DNA from: Ruminococcus flavefaciens | GTDB lineage: Bacteria; Bacillota; Clostridia; Oscillospirales; Ruminococcaceae | Assembly: GCA_004554385.1 (NCBI GenBank) | Contig: SFMO01000023.1 | Coordinates: 1 to 64,000, forward strand | Length of the DNA stretch: 64,000 nt | Direction: 5' to 3' | Shown here: positions 7,783 through 17,600 of the stretch, piece by piece | Layout of the letters: the number at the start of each line of letters is the position of its first letter | Position numbering within the stretch: position 1 is the stretch's first letter | Position numbers and translations under genes: made by a program | Notes under the pieces: generated by a model | The model's input: only the letters and a program-made list of their open reading frames with translations | Told to the model about the DNA's origin: nothing | Databases searched by the model: none

Positions 7783-9864
7783 TTATTCTACATTACCTAC
7801 AGATGAAATGACCTCTGTAAGGAGATTTGCAGGGAGCTGTTCATATCTGATGAAGTCAAATGTGAAGCTTCCCATGCCTCTTGTGGTCTGACGGAGATAC
7901 ATTGCGAAGTCATGCATCTCGCGCATAGGCACCTCAGCCTGTATCACTGTGATACCGCTGCCTGCGGGCTCCATGCCGAGGACTCTGCCTCTGCGCTTGT
8001 TGAGCTCACCCATTATATCTCCTGTATTTTCATCTGGAGCTGTTACCTTCAGGTCACCGATAGGCTCAAGCATTACAGGATCAGCCTGTCTCAGACCTTC
8101 CTTATATGCAATGGAAGCGGCAGTCTTGAATGCCATTTCCGATGAGTCAACGGGGTGGTATGAACCATCAACAAGTATAGCCTTAAGTCCGACTACAGGG
8201 CAGCCTGCAAGAACGCCCTTCTTAACGCTCTCCTCAAGACCCTTCTGTACTGCAGGGAAGTAATTCTTCGGAACAGCTCCGCCGAATATCTTCTCTTCGA
8301 AAACAAGTGTATCGCTTACGCATGGTTCAAATTCGATCCACACGTCGCCGAACTGTCCATGGCCGCCTGACTGCTTCTTATGACGTCCCTGAACCTTTAC
8401 CTTCTTGCGGATAGTCTCCTTGTAAGCTATCTTAGGCACTGTGAGATTTACCTCAACACCGAACTTGGTCTTGAGCTTTGCAGCTGCTACCTCGATATGC
8501 TGCTCTCCGAGACCGCTGAGTATCTGCTCCTTTGTAGTCTCGTCCTGCTCATATGTGAGAGTCGGATCCTCCTCGATAAGGCGCTGCATACTTGCGGATA
8601 TCTTAGCCTCATCGCCCTGTGCCTTAGCCTTGACAGCCATTGAATAGCATGGTCTCGGGAATTCCATCTTACCAAACTCAACTATTCTTGAAGCATCAGA
8701 AAGGGTATCGCCTGTATTGGCTGAGATCTTTGAAGCAACTACTATATCGCCTGCAAGTGCAGCTGTTGCCTCTGTCTGCTTCTTGCCGCAGAGTGAATAG
8801 AGCTTGCCTATCTTCTCTGTGCTGCCCGTAGTTGAGTTCATAACATCTCCGTTGGCAGAAAGCTTACCTGACATTACTCTGATAAATGACATCTTGCCAA
8901 CAAAAGGATCGGCAACTGTCTTGAAAACAAAGGCTGAAAGCGGATCATTAACATCACACTTTACCTCTACAACGTCATGTGTTGTCGTATAGGCTTCAGC
9001 GGCAAACACCTCATTTGGTGAAGGCAGAAGAAGCTCTATCTCCTTGAGAAGCATATCCACTCCGCCAAGATCGGCAGCAGATGTGCACACAACAGGAGTA
9101 ATGATACCTCTGTTCATACCGTCATGGATACCGTCTATGAGCTCCTTCTGGGTAAATGCCTCACCCTCAAAGAACTTCTCCATAAGCTCCTCTGATGTCT
9201 CGGCAACAGCCTCTGAAACAGCGGCAACGAGACCGTCGATACGGTATTCAAACTTTTCGGATATTTCAGCAGTAGGCATCTCTGTCTCAACAGCATTGCC
9301 CTTGCCGTCATATTTATAGCACTTCATCTCAATGAGATTTACGTACTCAACGATCTGACCGTTGCTTACAACAGGTACTACTACAGGGCATACTGTAGGT
9401 CCGAACACAGTCTTGAGCTCGGTGAGCACGTTGAAGAAATTAGCGTCCTTATCGTCAATCTTCGTAACGACGAACATCTTTGACTTACCCTGCTTTACTG
9501 CTTCCTCGTAAGCCTTTCTTGCACCTACCTTGACGCCTGACTTGGCGGAAACGGTGATCATAACTGTATCAGCAGCTCTGATACCCTCGATCATCTCGGC
9601 TGCAAAGTCAAATAAGCCCGGTGTATCGAGCAGATTAACTTTAAGATCGTTATATTCAAAGGAAGCAAGAGATGTGCCGATAGATATCTGTCTCTTGATC
9701 TCTTCTGGATCGTAATCGCAAACTGTAGTGCCGTCAGCAGTCTTTCCGAGACGGTCGGAAGCTCCTGCCTTATAGAGTATTGCTTCTGCAAGAGAAGTTT
9801 TTCCCGAACCGTTATGGCCTGCAAATGCTATGTTTTTCACCTTGTTTACATCGTATTCTTTCAT
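7783..9864 (-). CDS. Elongation factor G-like GTPase (EF-G paralogue)
   Basis: A 693-residue translational GTPase with the full EF-G domain order (G domain, domain II, III, IV, V). The G1 loop is AGHNGSGKT, G3 is DTPGL, and G4 reads TKID rather than the NKMD of canonical EF-G. The GHNGSGKT loop marks the EF-G-like paralogue group (sometimes fusA2), whose job is unsettled and which does not replace EF-G. It is monocistronic with a good promoter (9920-9948) and terminator (7744-7770), and has no ribosomal protein neighbours, which also argues against it being the main fusA. Confidence 0.9.
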   Translation of the reverse strand: MKEYDVNKVKNIAFAGHNGSGKTSLAEAILYKAGASDRLGKTADGTTVCDYDPEEIKRQISIGTSLASFEYNDLKVNLLDTPGLFDFAAEMIEGIRAADTVMITVSAKSGVKVGARKAYEEAVKQGKSKMFVVTKIDDKDANFFNVLTELKTVFGPTVCPVVVPVVSNGQIVEYVNLIEMKCYKYDGKGNAVETEMPTAEISEKFEYRIDGLVAAVSEAVAETSEELMEKFFEGEAFTQKELIDGIHDGMNRGIITPVVCTSAADLGGVDMLLKEIELLLPSPNEVFAAEAYTTTHDVVEVKCDVNDPLSAFVFKTVADPFVGKMSFIRVMSGKLSANGDVMNSTTGSTEKIGKLYSLCGKKQTEATAALAGDIVVASKISANTGDTLSDASRIVEFGKMEFPRPCYSMAVKAKAQGDEAKISASMQRLIEEDPTLTYEQDETTKEQILSGLGEQHIEVAAAKLKTKFGVEVNLTVPKIAYKETIRKKVKVQGRHKKQSGGHGQFGDVWIEFEPCVSDTLVFEEKIFGGAVPKNYFPAVQKGLEESVKKGVLAGCPVVGLKAILVDGSYHPVDSSEMAFKTAASIAYKEGLRQADPVMLEPIGDLKVTAPDENTGDIMGELNKRRGRVLGMEPAGSGITVIQAEVPMREMHDFAMYLRQTTRGMGSFTFDFIRYEQLPANLLTEVISSVGNVE

Positions 9865-9919
9865 GACAAAGTTTCTCCTCTTAAATGGTTTATCCGTCTG
9901 ATAATCACGGCATACAAAT

Positions 9920-9948
9920 ATTATAATTCATTAATAAAAAAATTGCAA
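9920..9948 (-). promoter_or_regulatory. Promoter of the EF-G-like gene
   Basis: On the minus strand TTGCAA (9943-9948), 17-bp spacer, TATAAT (9920-9925), followed by a 5' leader of about 50 nt. Confidence 0.65.
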
Positions 9949-9972
9949 TACTAACATAAAATTTTCTACATT

Positions 9973-11517
9973 TCATAATATACGTTCACTTGTTTGTTGT
10001 GCATTTTTGCCAAAAAGAGCTTCCCCGCTTTTACTAATTAGCTTTACTTTTCCCAATGCGCAGAAAGCGGCAAAATATACCATCCCCCAGATAAGCCCGA
10101 AAAACAGCATTCCGTGAAGGCTTCCGTTTTCCAAGCCTGTCAGCCGTGTCAGCAATTCAGCTGACGACATCGACGCAAATGCCAGTATTACGGGAAGTAT
10201 CAATGTTCCACAAAGTGCCCGTCGTGCTCCCGACGCCTTTGTTACCTTTACGAAACGCATAGAGTTTCCGAAAATATTGCTTGCGTAATATGATATAACG
10301 ATCCCATAAAATCCGATTTTCGGCACAAGAATAAGAACTGCGGCTATCCTTATGACGTATTCAGCAAGATAATTGGCAGATGAGAAGCTTTGAAGCCCCA
10401 TTCCCTTTATTATGGCTTCCAGAACGATTTCCATATATATGAATGGCACTACAGGTGCAATTATAGTTATCATAGTTCCTGCGAGATCTCCGCCTCCGAG
10501 GCGCTCACCTATCTCACCGCCAAAACGCATAAGCACCGCTGCTGCAAAAATCGAAAACATCAGAGTCCATGCCTTGATACGTTCGGTTATCTGTCTGATA
10601 CGGATCATATTCCCTGCCGCCCTTGCCCTTGCTGTCTCACTGACTATTATACCCGACATCGAGCAAAGCACCACTGACGGAAAGAATAACGCAGGTATGA
10701 CTATCGCCTCAAAAACTCCGAATTTTCCGAGAGCATCACCTACCGAATCACCGAACTGCCGCAGACATACAGGTATCAGTGCGTCATTTGTGCTGCTGAG
10801 GACAGCTGTCAGTATACCGCCGCCCATTATAGGAAAAGAAAAGGCTGCATATTCCCTGAAGCTTATGGAACATCGTCCTGTGCCTTTTACACGAAACTTC
10901 AGATATGCCGCTCCGAGAAATATGAGAGAAACGGTATTTCCTGCAATTATACCGCCAATCATTATTCCGCACACTCTGTCCTCACTGCAGTTTCCTGACG
11001 CACTTGCAGCTGATACTATCACTCCGCACCTTGTAACAAATTCGGCTATGTCGCCTGCTGCTGTAACCGCAGCTCTTCGTGCCGCATTGAAATATCCCTT
11101 AAAACATGCGCCTGCCGCACCTGTAAAAAGCGCGGCAGGCATAAGACGCAGAGCTGCGGTCATATGGGCGCCGCTGAAAAACCTTTGACCTATAGGCTCG
11201 GCAAGTATTATCACTCCTGCTGATACAGCGGCGCTCAGCAGCAGGCACAGCTTAAGCCCATAGCCGAGAATACCCCCGGGATCGCCGACAGATTTGCCGA
11301 ACTCCTCTGAGATAAGCCGGCTGGTACACAGAAAAGCGTTTCCGTTTGAGAGTATACCTGCAAGTCCGAGAAAAGAGCCCATAAGGCTCAATATACCAAT
11401 AGCAGACGTACCGAGCTGTCTTGTTATGAATGCGTTCAGCAGCAATGCCGCAGAGTCGAGAAACAGCTGCATAACAGTGAGCAGCAGCGTATCACGGACC
11501 ACCTTACTTTTTATCAT
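9973..11517 (-). CDS. SpoVB/MurJ-like multidrug-oligosaccharidyl-lipid-polysaccharide (MOP) flippase
   Basis: A 514-residue integral membrane protein with about 14 hydrophobic helices. The start (LDSAALLLNAFITRQLG, then SLMGSFLGLAGILSNGN) is typical of the SpoVB/polysaccharide biosynthesis branch of the MOP superfamily. Members flip lipid-linked precursors, for example lipid II, across the membrane, or act in spore cortex formation. Which lipid-linked sugar is moved cannot be read from the sequence. CGGAGGAACTGCG precedes the ATG. It stands alone, between the terminator at 11571-11595 and the EF-G-like gene's promoter. Confidence 0.85.
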   Translation of the reverse strand: MIKSKVVRDTLLLTVMQLFLDSAALLLNAFITRQLGTSAIGILSLMGSFLGLAGILSNGNAFLCTSRLISEEFGKSVGDPGGILGYGLKLCLLLSAAVSAGVIILAEPIGQRFFSGAHMTAALRLMPAALFTGAAGACFKGYFNAARRAAVTAAGDIAEFVTRCGVIVSAASASGNCSEDRVCGIMIGGIIAGNTVSLIFLGAAYLKFRVKGTGRCSISFREYAAFSFPIMGGGILTAVLSSTNDALIPVCLRQFGDSVGDALGKFGVFEAIVIPALFFPSVVLCSMSGIIVSETARARAAGNMIRIRQITERIKAWTLMFSIFAAAVLMRFGGEIGERLGGGDLAGTMITIIAPVVPFIYMEIVLEAIIKGMGLQSFSSANYLAEYVIRIAAVLILVPKIGFYGIVISYYASNIFGNSMRFVKVTKASGARRALCGTLILPVILAFASMSSAELLTRLTGLENGSLHGMLFFGLIWGMVYFAAFCALGKVKLISKSGEALFGKNAQQTSERIL

Positions 11518-11570
11518 CGCAGTTCCTCCGTTTTTTCTACATTTTATGGGGGAAAAGCTGCGAAAATGAC

Positions 11571-11595
11571 AAAACGGACAGCAAAGCTGTCCGTT
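11571..11595 (-). terminator. Intrinsic terminator of the XRE regulator gene
   Basis: AACGGACAGC (11573-11582) and GCTGTCCGTT (11586-11595) form a 10-bp stem with an AAA loop; on the minus strand it runs into TTTTGTC. Confidence 0.75.
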
Positions 11596-11616
11596 GCAGG
11601 TTAATATTCTATTCGT

Positions 11617-12384
11617 TCACTGCCGCTTTTTATAAAGAAGAAGCTCGGGAGACTCGCCGTCCATTCCGTATGACGAAACCATGAGAAAGTCTGCATTTGC
11701 AAGTATCCCGAAGCATCTTCCGTCATCATTAAGGCTTTCAAGCTGATTTCCAAGATAAGTTGCATTGTCGTCAAGAAGCTTCACTGTTCTGCCGCCTGGC
11801 ATAGGATAGGCAAGATTCACATAGCTTCCCACAAGTGAATTCAGCTTTTCCACCTTTGGCATGTCCTTTATGTTCAGAGCATTGAACTCATCAGTGAGCT
11901 GCTTTTTGAATTTCTCAAACTCTCCGCTGCCCTCAAGCTCCTTGTGATTCTTCCAGTAGTCAAGCTGAGGGAGCATATCCTTCATGTAGCTCCGCGCCTG
12001 CTCCTCAGAGAAGCCCTGTTCTGCCATATGCTTCACACAGACATCAATGAGGTCCTCCATATTATGATACATATACTTGCCGTCAGCATAGCACCACTTG
12101 CAGTAGGATTCGTTGAAGGAACCGTCGTTTTCCCTGCTTATGGAAGAGTCCTCAAGAGGCATTCCGCAGCACTGACATATAAGATCTCTCGGAGAGCCCA
12201 GCAGTGTATTTATCGAGACATCAAACAGTCCCGACAGCAGCTTCAGTGTCTCGGTATTCGGCACGGTTTCACCTGTTTCCCAGCGAGATACAGCCTGACG
12301 TGTAACAAATACCTTTTCGGCAAGCTCCTCCTGTGACATTCCGCGTTTGTTTCTGAGTTCAAGAATAATGTTTTTTGTTTCCAT
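11617..12384 (-). CDS. XRE-family regulator with C-terminal zinc ribbon
   Basis: A 255-residue protein. Residues 4-60 form an HTH_3/XRE DNA-binding domain (MSQEELAEKVFVTRQAVSRW). It is followed at about 70-105 by a zinc-ribbon segment (CQCCGMPLE, then YCKWCYADGKY) typical of the putative zinc ribbon family PF12674, and a C-terminal part with no recognised fold. AGAGGTGAT precedes the ATG. The ribbon suggests metal or redox sensing, or a structural role; the ligand is unknown. It has its own promoter and terminator, so it is probably autonomously expressed. Confidence 0.85.
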   Translation of the reverse strand: METKNIILELRNKRGMSQEELAEKVFVTRQAVSRWETGETVPNTETLKLLSGLFDVSINTLLGSPRDLICQCCGMPLEDSSISRENDGSFNESYCKWCYADGKYMYHNMEDLIDVCVKHMAEQGFSEEQARSYMKDMLPQLDYWKNHKELEGSGEFEKFKKQLTDEFNALNIKDMPKVEKLNSLVGSYVNLAYPMPGGRTVKLLDDNATYLGNQLESLNDDGRCFGILANADFLMVSSYGMDGESPELLLYKKRQ

Positions 12385-12402
12385 ATCATCACCTCTGATG
12401 AT

Positions 12403-12430
12403 ATTATACCACAGCCTGTAAAAAAAGCAA
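12403..12430 (-). promoter_or_regulatory. Promoter of the XRE regulator gene
   Basis: On the minus strand TTGCTT (12425-12430), 16-bp spacer, TATAAT (12403-12408), directly downstream of repeat copy B. Confidence 0.6.
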
Positions 12431-12454
12431 GCAACTGTCTGTTGCTATGCAAAA

Positions 12455-12563
12455 GGCGCACGATCAGTCACCTCCCCTTAGCGAAAAAAAGGTTACCGAG
12501 CCTAAAAGTACAGTTTCATAAATGTAACCTGCGTTCCGCCGGAGGGGGCTCCCCTTGTGCGCC
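12455..12563 (-). repeat. ~110-bp structured intergenic repeat, copy B
   Basis: Read on the minus strand it starts 5 nt after the gatD stop codon and ends in GTGCGCC followed by TTTT. The ends GGCGCAC and GTGCGCC pair. It shares the 20-mer GGCGGAACGCAGGTTACATT (with one further base, 12520-12540) with copy A at 59420-59440, as well as the inner GGTTAC/GGTAACC pair. The closing stem differs from copy A but is fully paired in both, which points to selection on RNA structure. Confidence 0.75.
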
Positions 12564-12568
12564 CTGCG

Positions 12569-13312
12569 TTACTTTTTCAGAAGCCTGTCCAGCATCACCT
12601 GACGGCATTCCTTTTCAAGGGTATCATCAAGCTTTTCAAGAGCAATATGCCCTGACTCTCCCCTGTTTATGCAGTATTCTATCATATAATCGGATATTTC
12701 GGGATTTTTCGACAGACATGGACCGTGAAGATATGTTGCGATAACATTTTTCTCGCAGTAGCCCTCAGCAGCGCTCTTTGAGCAGTTTCCGTTTCCGAAA
12801 AGCACCTTTCCGAAAGGAGTCTTTACTCCCTGAGTCTGACCGCCGTGATTTTCAAAGCCCACAACCTTTACAGGCTTTCCCGTGATACTTGTCTCGATAA
12901 CGATATTGCCGATACAGCGTTTTCTTCGGCTGTTAGGCGCAACTGTGAAATAATCGAACAGACCAAGTCCCTTGATGTCATTTCCGTCAGCATCGCGGTA
13001 GTACTTTCCCATGAGCTGATAGCCTCCGCATATAAGGAAAAGGAAGGTTCCGCTCTTATAAGCTTTGACGATACCATCTCTGCACTTCAGCAGGTCTGCG
13101 GAAATATGCTGCTGTTCAAGGTCAGCGCCGCCGCCGATATATATCAGGTCATAGGAGCTGAAATCAGGCATTTCCGAATCAATGGAATACTTGTCTATCT
13201 GACAGTCTATGCCGCGCTTCTTACAGCGGAATGAAAGTACCTCCATGTTTCCGCTGTCGCCGTAAAGATCAAGCATATCGGCGTACATATGAAGAATTCT
13301 TATAGTTTTCAT
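12569..13312 (-). CDS. gatD: Lipid II isoglutaminyl synthase, glutamine amidotransferase subunit GatD
   Basis: A 247-residue class I glutamine amidotransferase of the CobB/CobQ type. The nucleophile Cys95 lies in LICGGYQ and the catalytic His196 in YLHGP, matching GatD. With MurT it amidates the D-Glu of the lipid II stem peptide to D-isoglutamine, supplying ammonia from glutamine, a cytoplasmic step needed for efficient cross-linking and lowered lysozyme sensitivity. Its ATG overlaps the murT stop by 4 nt (13309-13312), which supports the heterodimer. Repeat copy B follows its stop codon immediately. Confidence 0.93.
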   Translation of the reverse strand: MKTIRILHMYADMLDLYGDSGNMEVLSFRCKKRGIDCQIDKYSIDSEMPDFSSYDLIYIGGGADLEQQHISADLLKCRDGIVKAYKSGTFLFLICGGYQLMGKYYRDADGNDIKGLGLFDYFTVAPNSRRKRCIGNIVIETSITGKPVKVVGFENHGGQTQGVKTPFGKVLFGNGNCSKSAAEGYCEKNVIATYLHGPCLSKNPEISDYMIEYCINRGESGHIALEKLDDTLEKECRQVMLDRLLKK

Positions 13313-14646
13313 TTGTTACCTCCATGCTTTGATATATAGCGTTTCAGGGCGCTTCTTGTGGGCTGAACAGCTGTATAATTTGCAATGATGAACTTTCGTC
13401 CCTCTGTACTTGCCAGCTCCTCAACAGCCTTGTCAAGGTCGGGGCGGACTACTATCCTGTCGGGGTCATAGCCTGCTGTCTTAATGCGTACAGCAATATC
13501 ATATGCTCTTGTACCCGAAGTAACGACTCTCGACACACGCTCAAATATACTGAAGTTGATATCATATATCCACGATACATCAAGACCGTCTGCAATATTG
13601 TCATTGAGCACGAAAAGGAGCTCCTTCTCGCCCTGCATCTCGTTCATAACACGCAGAGTCATATTGGCTCCCACAGGGTTCTTTGCAAGGTTGAGTGTAG
13701 CCTTGCTCTTTTCCAGCATGAAGTTCTCCATACGTCCGTTTTTCACGGTGTAGCTGTTGATAACTCCGTCGGTTATGCTCTGTTCGATGTTGTAGAGCTT
13801 AGCTGCCGCAGCAACAGCTGTCATATTATAGACGTTGTAAATGCTGTTGAGCTTTGGCGAATAGGTATGTCCGTCAGCTGTGAACACAGGCTTTTCAAGG
13901 TCAATATCCTTAGCTGTGATATAGGGCTGATAATCGCCGAAGCCGCACTTCTTGCAGATGAACTTTCCGATGTGGGAGTACTGGTAATACTCATATTCCA
14001 AAGGCTCACCGCAGAATGGACAGAAACGTCCCTCAGAGGCTTCAAATATCTTCTCGGTTGCAAAGGCATAAGGCTCTGCATGGAAATACCTGACGTTCTT
14101 GTTTTTGGGATTAGCTCTGCCGAGACGTGCTGTATTCGGGTCGTCGCCGTTGAGGATAAGGTTGCCCTCAAAGGTCTTGCAGAAGCCGTTTATCTTCTGG
14201 ATAAGAGTTTCCATTTCGCCGTTTCTGTCAAGCTGGTCACGGAAGAAATTCAGCACCACAAGGGTATCCAGTTTAAGCTGAGAATAAACTACAGGCACAT
14301 GGGATTCGTCGGTCTCCAGAATAAGGTAATCAGCCTTTACCTTTCCCGACATATCGCAGTATTTCAGCAGCATTGAACATATACCCGTGTCGAGGTTATT
14401 GCCCTCTTTATTGATGATTATTTTCTTGCCGCTGCGCTCAAAGAGCTGAGCTATACAGTTGGTCACGGAGGTCTTTCCGTTTGTACCTGTCACTGCGATT
14501 ATAGGGCAGTCCACCTTAAACATTGACACCGCCTTGTGCCGTGACAGATGCCACAGCACTATTCCCGGGAGATTCCCCGCATTGCGGTGCATAAGCTTCA
14601 GAAGCTTAACAATTATCTTTCCTATTAAAATCAAAAGTCGTTTCAA
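13309..14646 (-). CDS. murT: Lipid II isoglutaminyl synthase, Mur ligase subunit MurT
   Basis: A 445-residue Mur ligase homologue with the ATP loop GTNGKTSVTN, an inserted four-Cys zinc ribbon (CPFCGEPLE, then CKKCGFG, about residues 205-235) and a C-terminal DUF1727 domain, the known MurT layout. It activates the alpha-carboxyl of D-Glu in lipid II for amidation by GatD. The start is TTG at 14646, with ACGGAG seven nt upstream; the next ATG, at codon 19, lies inside the N-terminal helix. The helicase gene ends 17 bp upstream, so transcription from it into murT is likely. Confidence 0.93.
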   Translation of the reverse strand: MKRLLILIGKIIVKLLKLMHRNAGNLPGIVLWHLSRHKAVSMFKVDCPIIAVTGTNGKTSVTNCIAQLFERSGKKIIINKEGNNLDTGICSMLLKYCDMSGKVKADYLILETDESHVPVVYSQLKLDTLVVLNFFRDQLDRNGEMETLIQKINGFCKTFEGNLILNGDDPNTARLGRANPKNKNVRYFHAEPYAFATEKIFEASEGRFCPFCGEPLEYEYYQYSHIGKFICKKCGFGDYQPYITAKDIDLEKPVFTADGHTYSPKLNSIYNVYNMTAVAAAAKLYNIEQSITDGVINSYTVKNGRMENFMLEKSKATLNLAKNPVGANMTLRVMNEMQGEKELLFVLNDNIADGLDVSWIYDINFSIFERVSRVVTSGTRAYDIAVRIKTAGYDPDRIVVRPDLDKAVEELASTEGRKFIIANYTAVQPTRSALKRYISKHGGNK

Positions 14647-14663
14647 TTTAATTCTCCGTTATT

Positions 14664-17600
14664 TCAATTTCCTGTGTAGGACACTCTTCCGTCCTCGGTG
14701 AAGCCTACCCAGCCGCGGTTTTTAGCCGCCTTTATGCCAAGAGCCACAGATGTTTCCAGCGTTGGCGTTATTCTTGTAAAGCCAAAGAGATGAGCTACCT
14801 CACGAAGAAGGTCCTCACGCGCCATTGCCACCTGTCTTGACATTATCTCTCTGATACCGACAGCTATCTCCTCAGGAGCTACATCGTCGATATCACGTTT
14901 CTCTCCATCTTTGTAAACAGTTCTGCATCTGTCATATTCCTCGGGCTTCTGTGAACTGAGCCATACATACTCATTATCACCTGCCTGAGTTACAACAGCA
15001 TCCGCACCTGCAAATGCCGAATCGAAGACCGCCTTCATATTAGCTCCGGGACGTGATATTCCCCAGCATGAGAATGTCTTTTTCGCAAGATTTTTCTTGT
15101 TCATGGGAGCTTCAACGGAAAGTATATCATTGATACACTTTGTTATCTTTGCCGCACTTGCCTCAGTGAAGCTTTCAGAAGTTCCGAGTGCCTTTATCCT
15201 GAATGACCTGAACTCGTCGAAGCTTTCAGCAAAGCTGCTGACCTCCTCAGTCTCAAAAACAATCTCCTGCTTCTTCTTTTCCTCTGTCTTCGGAGCAGCC
15301 GCAGGGTTACGATAACGCTCAACGGCAGCGTCTATCTCAGCCTTTATCTTGCCGAGGACCTTATCCTTGTTGTCAAGCCAGTCGATGATGTAAACGCTCA
15401 TAACGTTCCAGCCCAGTCCCTTCAGTACACTTGGCTGTGACAGAGTTCTGTCACTGGCAGTTCCATTGTGGAAATTAGCCTCGTTTCCGCAGTTTATTCC
15501 CATGATATAGCTGTCAGGCTTATCAGGATTGACCACAGCAACATCTATCTTGTAATCCGAACAGCCTACGCTGCACTTACAGTCGTAGCCAAGCTTTCTG
15601 AGCTCATCAGCCACAACAGTCTCAAAGCCATCGCTATTGCTGTTTGAACCTGCCTTTACAGGAAGAGCACTTCTGCCCTTAGCAGCAAATTCAAGGAATC
15701 CTTTGAGTCCCTCAACGCCATCGGAGCGTGTACGTGAGAGATCGATCATATCAGGCGTGATAACCGAGAATACTATCATCTTGCACTTTGAACGTGATAT
15801 GGCAACATTAAGACGTCTCCAACCGCCGTCGCGATTGAGCGGACCGAAGTTCATGGAGACCTTGCCCTCCTTGTCGGGACCATATCCGATAGAGAACATG
15901 ATAACATCACGCTCATCGCCCTGTACGTTTTCAAGGTTCTTGATGAGGATAGGCTCGTACATCTCGTTTGCGTATTCCTCAAGCTTAGGATCATCACGGA
16001 AAGCGTCCATGAGAAGATCGTCTATAAGGTTCTGCTGAGGCAGGCTGAATGTTACGACACCGATACTGAGCTTTCTCAGATCCTCGTCTCTCAGTCTGCG
16101 GCATATCTCCTCAACGACAGCCTGTGCTTCCGCTTTATTTGTACGTGTGGAGCTCTTGTCGTAATAGCCCTCAACATGTACCCAGCTCACCTCAGATACC
16201 TGATCATCAGGCGAAGGGAAGGTGTAAAGCTTATTCTCATAATATTTTGAATTGCTGTATGCAATAAGGCTCTCATGACGTGAACGATAGTGCCAGAGCA
16301 GATGCTTCTGCGGCATCGACAGTGCCAGACAGTCGTCCAGAACGCTTTCAAGGTCTTCCTTTTCATAGTTTTCCTCGTCCACCTGATTTGAAGCAAAGAA
16401 GCTTGTAGGCGGAAGCTGCTTGGGATCGCCAACAACTATGACATTCTCGCCTCTTGCAATAGCTCCTACAGCCTCACATGTGGGCAGCTGTGACGCCTCA
16501 TCGAAAATGACAAGGTCAAACTTCGGATAAGACGGATCGATATACTGCGCAACTGATATCGGGCTCATAAGCATTACAGGACACATTCTGCGGAGCAGAT
16601 TAGGAATGCTGTCGAAAAGCTTTCGTATGGACATCATTCGTCCGCCCGACTTTATAGCCTTTTGCAGTATGCCTATCTCCGAGCTGTTTGCAGAGCTGCC
16701 AGGAGTCGGTATCTTAGCTGAAAGCTCAGCAGCAAGCTCCTTGATGGACAGTGTAGAGAAATTGTCAAGGACCTCGCCGAACTTTCTTATAGTCTCATCG
16801 AAAAGCGTTCCCTGGAACCTTGAAAGCACACTGCTGCGCGAGATAGTGCTTGTAACCATTGCCTTACTGATATCGCAGTCAAAGGCAGGTATGAGCTGCT
16901 CGGTTGGCACCTCGCCGTTCATGTATGCGTCGGCAACATTTCCGATACCAAGCTCTCTTAGCCTGTTGCAGATAGTAACGATACCTGTCCACTCCTTCAG
17001 CTGAGGAAGTGCATCGATAACAGCGTCAGCCTTCTGCTGAGCATCGCTGCCCCAGCTTTCGCCTGTGATGAGCTTGTCCGTGTTGATACCGAAGCTTTCA
17101 CGGAGCTGCAAAGCCACATTTTCAAGTGCTGCATAATCAGAGGTCATCTTTGTTGTATCGTCATTAATTCCTGTTGTAAGGCTTGCACAGAGCTTCTGCT
17201 TTATCTCGGAGCTGAAGGTGGAAGCTGCCACTCTTTCACCAAGCTCAGATGAACGTGCTGTAATGCTCTCAACTGCATTCCAGTCAGTGTTCTCATCAAG
17301 CCTGAGAGAGCCGAAATACTTCACCAGCTCAGGCTGAGCGGATGCCACCTGTGATTTCAGAGCCGTGAACTGATTTATCTTGTCATAATACTGAGTTATA
17401 TTTTCTTTTGTTACAGAAGAAGCCGATTTAGCGTGTGCCGCCAGCTCCTTCACCAGCTTCTTGCTGCCAATGCTCTTTGGAAGGAACCACTTGCCCTGTG
17501 CAGTTTTCCACCTTACAAGAGCATCCTGAGCGTTATAGCCGAGAACTGAGGGCTCGAACTTTTCAAGAAGCTCATTCTTCACCTGCATGAGCTCCTTACC

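Noticed and set aside
10412..11188. Plus-strand open frame (258 codons) opposite the SpoVB-like flippase
   Set aside because: Pro/Ala/Ile-rich antisense reading with no ribosome site; the membrane protein on the other strand is well supported.
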